A stretch of DNA of 6,019 nt from an uncultured Chloroflexota bacterium. GTDB lineage: Bacteria; Chloroflexota; Dehalococcoidia; Dehalococcoidales; RBG-16-60-22. The DNA is taken from contig CAIWTG010000222.1 of the NCBI GenBank assembly GCA_903915565.1, positions 1 through 6,019 on the forward strand, read 5' to 3'. The notes below the pieces were generated by a model, which made no database searches, was not told the origin of the DNA, and worked only from the letters and a program-made list of their open reading frames with translations. Made by a program: the position numbers and the translations under genes. This document shows, piece by piece, positions 4,694 to 6,019 of this stretch; within the stretch, counting starts at the first letter, position 1, and each line of letters opens with the position of its first letter.

Positions 4694-5443
4694 ATGGACC
4701 TCTCGAATAAAGTTGCCGTGGTAACCGGCAGTGCGCGGGGCATCGGTAAAGCCATTGCCCTTAAACTGGCGGAAGTTGGCGCGGATGTCGTCGTCAACGA
4801 TATTCCAGCTGCGGCTGAAGTTCTGGAAGGTACAGCGCATGAAATCCGTGCGCTGAAGAGGAAAACGCTAGCCATTACCGCCGACGTCAGCTCATCTGCC
4901 GACGTTAATAAATTTATCGAGACCGCCGCCGCCCAGATGGGCCGCATTGATATTTTAGTTAATAACGCCGGCGTCACCCGCGACCAGCTGATTATGCGCA
5001 TGACCGACGAGGAGTGGGACACCGTCCTCAATATCGACCTCAAGAGCGCTTTTTTGTGCAGCCGTGCCGTTATCCGTTATATGATGAAGCAGCGCTGGGG
5101 CAGGATTATCAGCATCGCCAGCGTGGTGGGGCTGGGGGGCAACGCCGGGCAGGCAAACTACGCCGCGGCTAAAGCCGGCATCATCGGCTTAACCAAGTCT
5201 ATCGCTAAAGAAGTCGGCTCGCGCAACATCACCGCCAACGCCATCGCCCCCGGCTTTATCGAAACCAAAATGACCGAAGCGCTCGATGAAAAACAAAGGC
5301 AAATCCTCGTCCAGCGTATTCCTTTACAAAGTATCGGCACACCCCGCGACGTAGCAGAGGCCGTAGCCTTTCTGGCATCCGAAGAAGCCCGCTATATCAC
5401 CGGGCAGGTACTGGGCGTGGATGGGGGCATGGGGCTGGGATAG
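4694..5443 (+). CDS. fabG: 3-oxoacyl-[acyl-carrier-protein] reductase
   Basis: A classical short-chain dehydrogenase/reductase of 249 residues that reduces 3-oxoacyl-ACP to 3-hydroxyacyl-ACP in the first reductive step of fatty-acid elongation. The Rossmann motif TGSARGIG (11-18), NNAG (90-93), Ser143, the YAAAK motif with Tyr156 and Lys160, and APGFIETKMT (231-family loop after the active site) are all present, and the C-terminus VDGGMGLG is typical of FabG. Its place after fabD favours fatty-acid synthesis over another SDR role. Two residues are unusual. Asp36 at the end of the second beta strand (VVVND), 18 residues after the glycine motif, is the position that favours NAD(H) in classical SDRs. 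Asp115 (NIDLKS) stands where E. coli FabG has the tetrad Asn110. acpP does not follow; the next gene is convergent. Confidence 0.93.
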   Translation: MDLSNKVAVVTGSARGIGKAIALKLAEVGADVVVNDIPAAAEVLEGTAHEIRALKRKTLAITADVSSSADVNKFIETAAAQMGRIDILVNNAGVTRDQLIMRMTDEEWDTVLNIDLKSAFLCSRAVIRYMMKQRWGRIISIASVVGLGGNAGQANYAAAKAGIIGLTKSIAKEVGSRNITANAIAPGFIETKMTEALDEKQRQILVQRIPLQSIGTPRDVAEAVAFLASEEARYITGQVLGVDGGMGLG

Positions 5444-6019
5444 TTAAGCCGTCCGGCGTTTTCGTTCCGGCAACTGTATATTATCGCCGTTGCGCCTAAT
5501 CTGCCATTCCTTCAGGCAGGACAGCACTTCGCTGTCCGTGATGTCGTACCAGTGGTTGTAATAGTCCGCCACGTAGAAAACTGACTTGTTGCTGACAATG
5601 CAGCTGACGACTCTATCGGCAACTCTTTGGACGTCTTTCACCGCATGAGCCGGAGCCACGGGCACCGCCGCTATTATTTTGGCAGGCCGACGCTTTTTGA
5701 TGGATTCTATGGCGGCGCGCATCGTATAGCCGGAAGCTAGGCCGTCATCCACAATGATGACCGTCTTGCCGTTGACGGACAGCGGCATGTGGTCTGTATG
5801 ATAGAGGATGCTCCGCTGGCGGATACTTGCTTTTACCTGGTTTATTTGTAAATCAATCTGTTTCTGGGTCAAGCCGGTCTTTTCGATGAGTTCTTCGTCA
5901 AGAATCAAAGTGCCGTCGTCGGTAATCGACCCAAAGCCTCCCTCGGGGCGCATGGGGAGTGGTATTTTGCGGGATATCACGAGGTCGAAGTCGGCGCCAA
6001 GCGCCAGGGCAACCTGTAA
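5444..6019 (-). CDS. Phosphoribosyltransferase-family protein (COG1926-like), 5' end missing
   Basis: The frame is open to the right edge and starts there as LQVALALGADFDLVISRKIPLP, so the GTG at 5980 is an internal valine codon. About 191 residues are visible, and the family is usually a little over 200. The VIIVDDGLASGYT motif (core at 5723-5755) is the PRPP-binding loop of type I phosphoribosyltransferases: a hydrophobic strand, two acids, then a small-residue loop. The preceding ISRKI-P-x-PE-x-GFGSI segment and the downstream AVPVAPAHA strand fit the predicted phosphoribosyltransferases of COG1926, whose substrate is not firmly known. The C-terminal FYVADYYNHWYDITDSEV resembles the family's usual ending, and a basic tail (PERKRRTA) follows. 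It converges on fabG with the two stop codons directly adjacent, so the pairing with fabG need not be functional. Confidence 0.85.
   Translation of the reverse strand, partial: LQVALALGADFDLVISRKIPLPMRPEGGFGSITDDGTLILDEELIEKTGLTQKQIDLQINQVKASIRQRSILYHTDHMPLSVNGKTVIIVDDGLASGYTMRAAIESIKKRRPAKIIAAVPVAPAHAVKDVQRVADRVVSCIVSNKSVFYVADYYNHWYDITDSEVLSCLKEWQIRRNGDNIQLPERKRRTA

Noticed and set aside
5448..5471. GCC/GGC hairpin followed by TTTT after fabG as a terminator
   Set aside because: The stem is three pairs with only four T residues, and it lies within the conserved reading frame of the opposing gene; too weak to call.
5978..5980. GTG as the start of the phosphoribosyltransferase
   Set aside because: The frame stays open to the right edge and the added residues (ALGADFDLVISRKI) complete a typical first strand of the family.

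Overview
The window is a gene-dense bacterial chromosome segment with no phage, plasmid or insertion-sequence genes. G+C looks to be around half by eye. The gene content suggests an anaerobe: a ferredoxin-linked electron-transfer flavoprotein (ETF) of the bifurcating type beside a Gram-positive-style fatty-acid synthesis block. My best guess is a Dehalococcoidia-like Chloroflexota. This rests on the ETF type, the L32 sequence and an interspersed GTCATTCTGA-type repeat that I recall from such genomes. A Clostridia-like Firmicute is the main alternative, and the sequence alone does not settle it.

Region 1 (2-2350, + strand) is an electron-transfer operon. It holds the 3' part of etfB, a small 2[4Fe-4S] ferredoxin, etfA with its own N-terminal 2[4Fe-4S] domain, and a PptA/4-oxalocrotonate tautomerase-like gene. 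The ferredoxin and etfA are one base apart. A palindromic, REP- or MITE-like element sits between etfB and the ferredoxin gene. The likely role is passing electrons between an acyl-CoA dehydrogenase or similar partner, NAD(H) and ferredoxin; the partner is not in the window.

Region 2 (2355-2798, - strand) is a lone lipoprotein of unknown function. It converges on the tautomerase with four bases between stop codons and diverges from the next operon.

Region 3 (2848-5443, + strand) starts at a clear sigma-70 promoter (TTGCCA, 18 bases, TATAAT). It reads a YceD/DUF177 protein, rpmF (ribosomal protein L32), fabD and fabG. This couples a ribosomal protein to membrane-lipid synthesis, as in many bacteria, but without plsX or fabH between them and without acpP after fabG. 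A strong intrinsic-terminator structure lies between rpmF and fabD and ends directly at the fabD ribosome-binding site, so fabDG is probably set apart from the upstream pair by termination or attenuation.

Region 4 (5444-6019, - strand) is a phosphoribosyltransferase-like gene. It runs off the right edge, and its stop codon abuts the fabG stop with no base between.

I saw no wholly new system. The points most worth a second look are the ETF/ferredoxin module with two in-register paralogous ferredoxin domains, the palindromic element inside that operon, the rpmF-fabD terminator, and two unusual residues in FabG.
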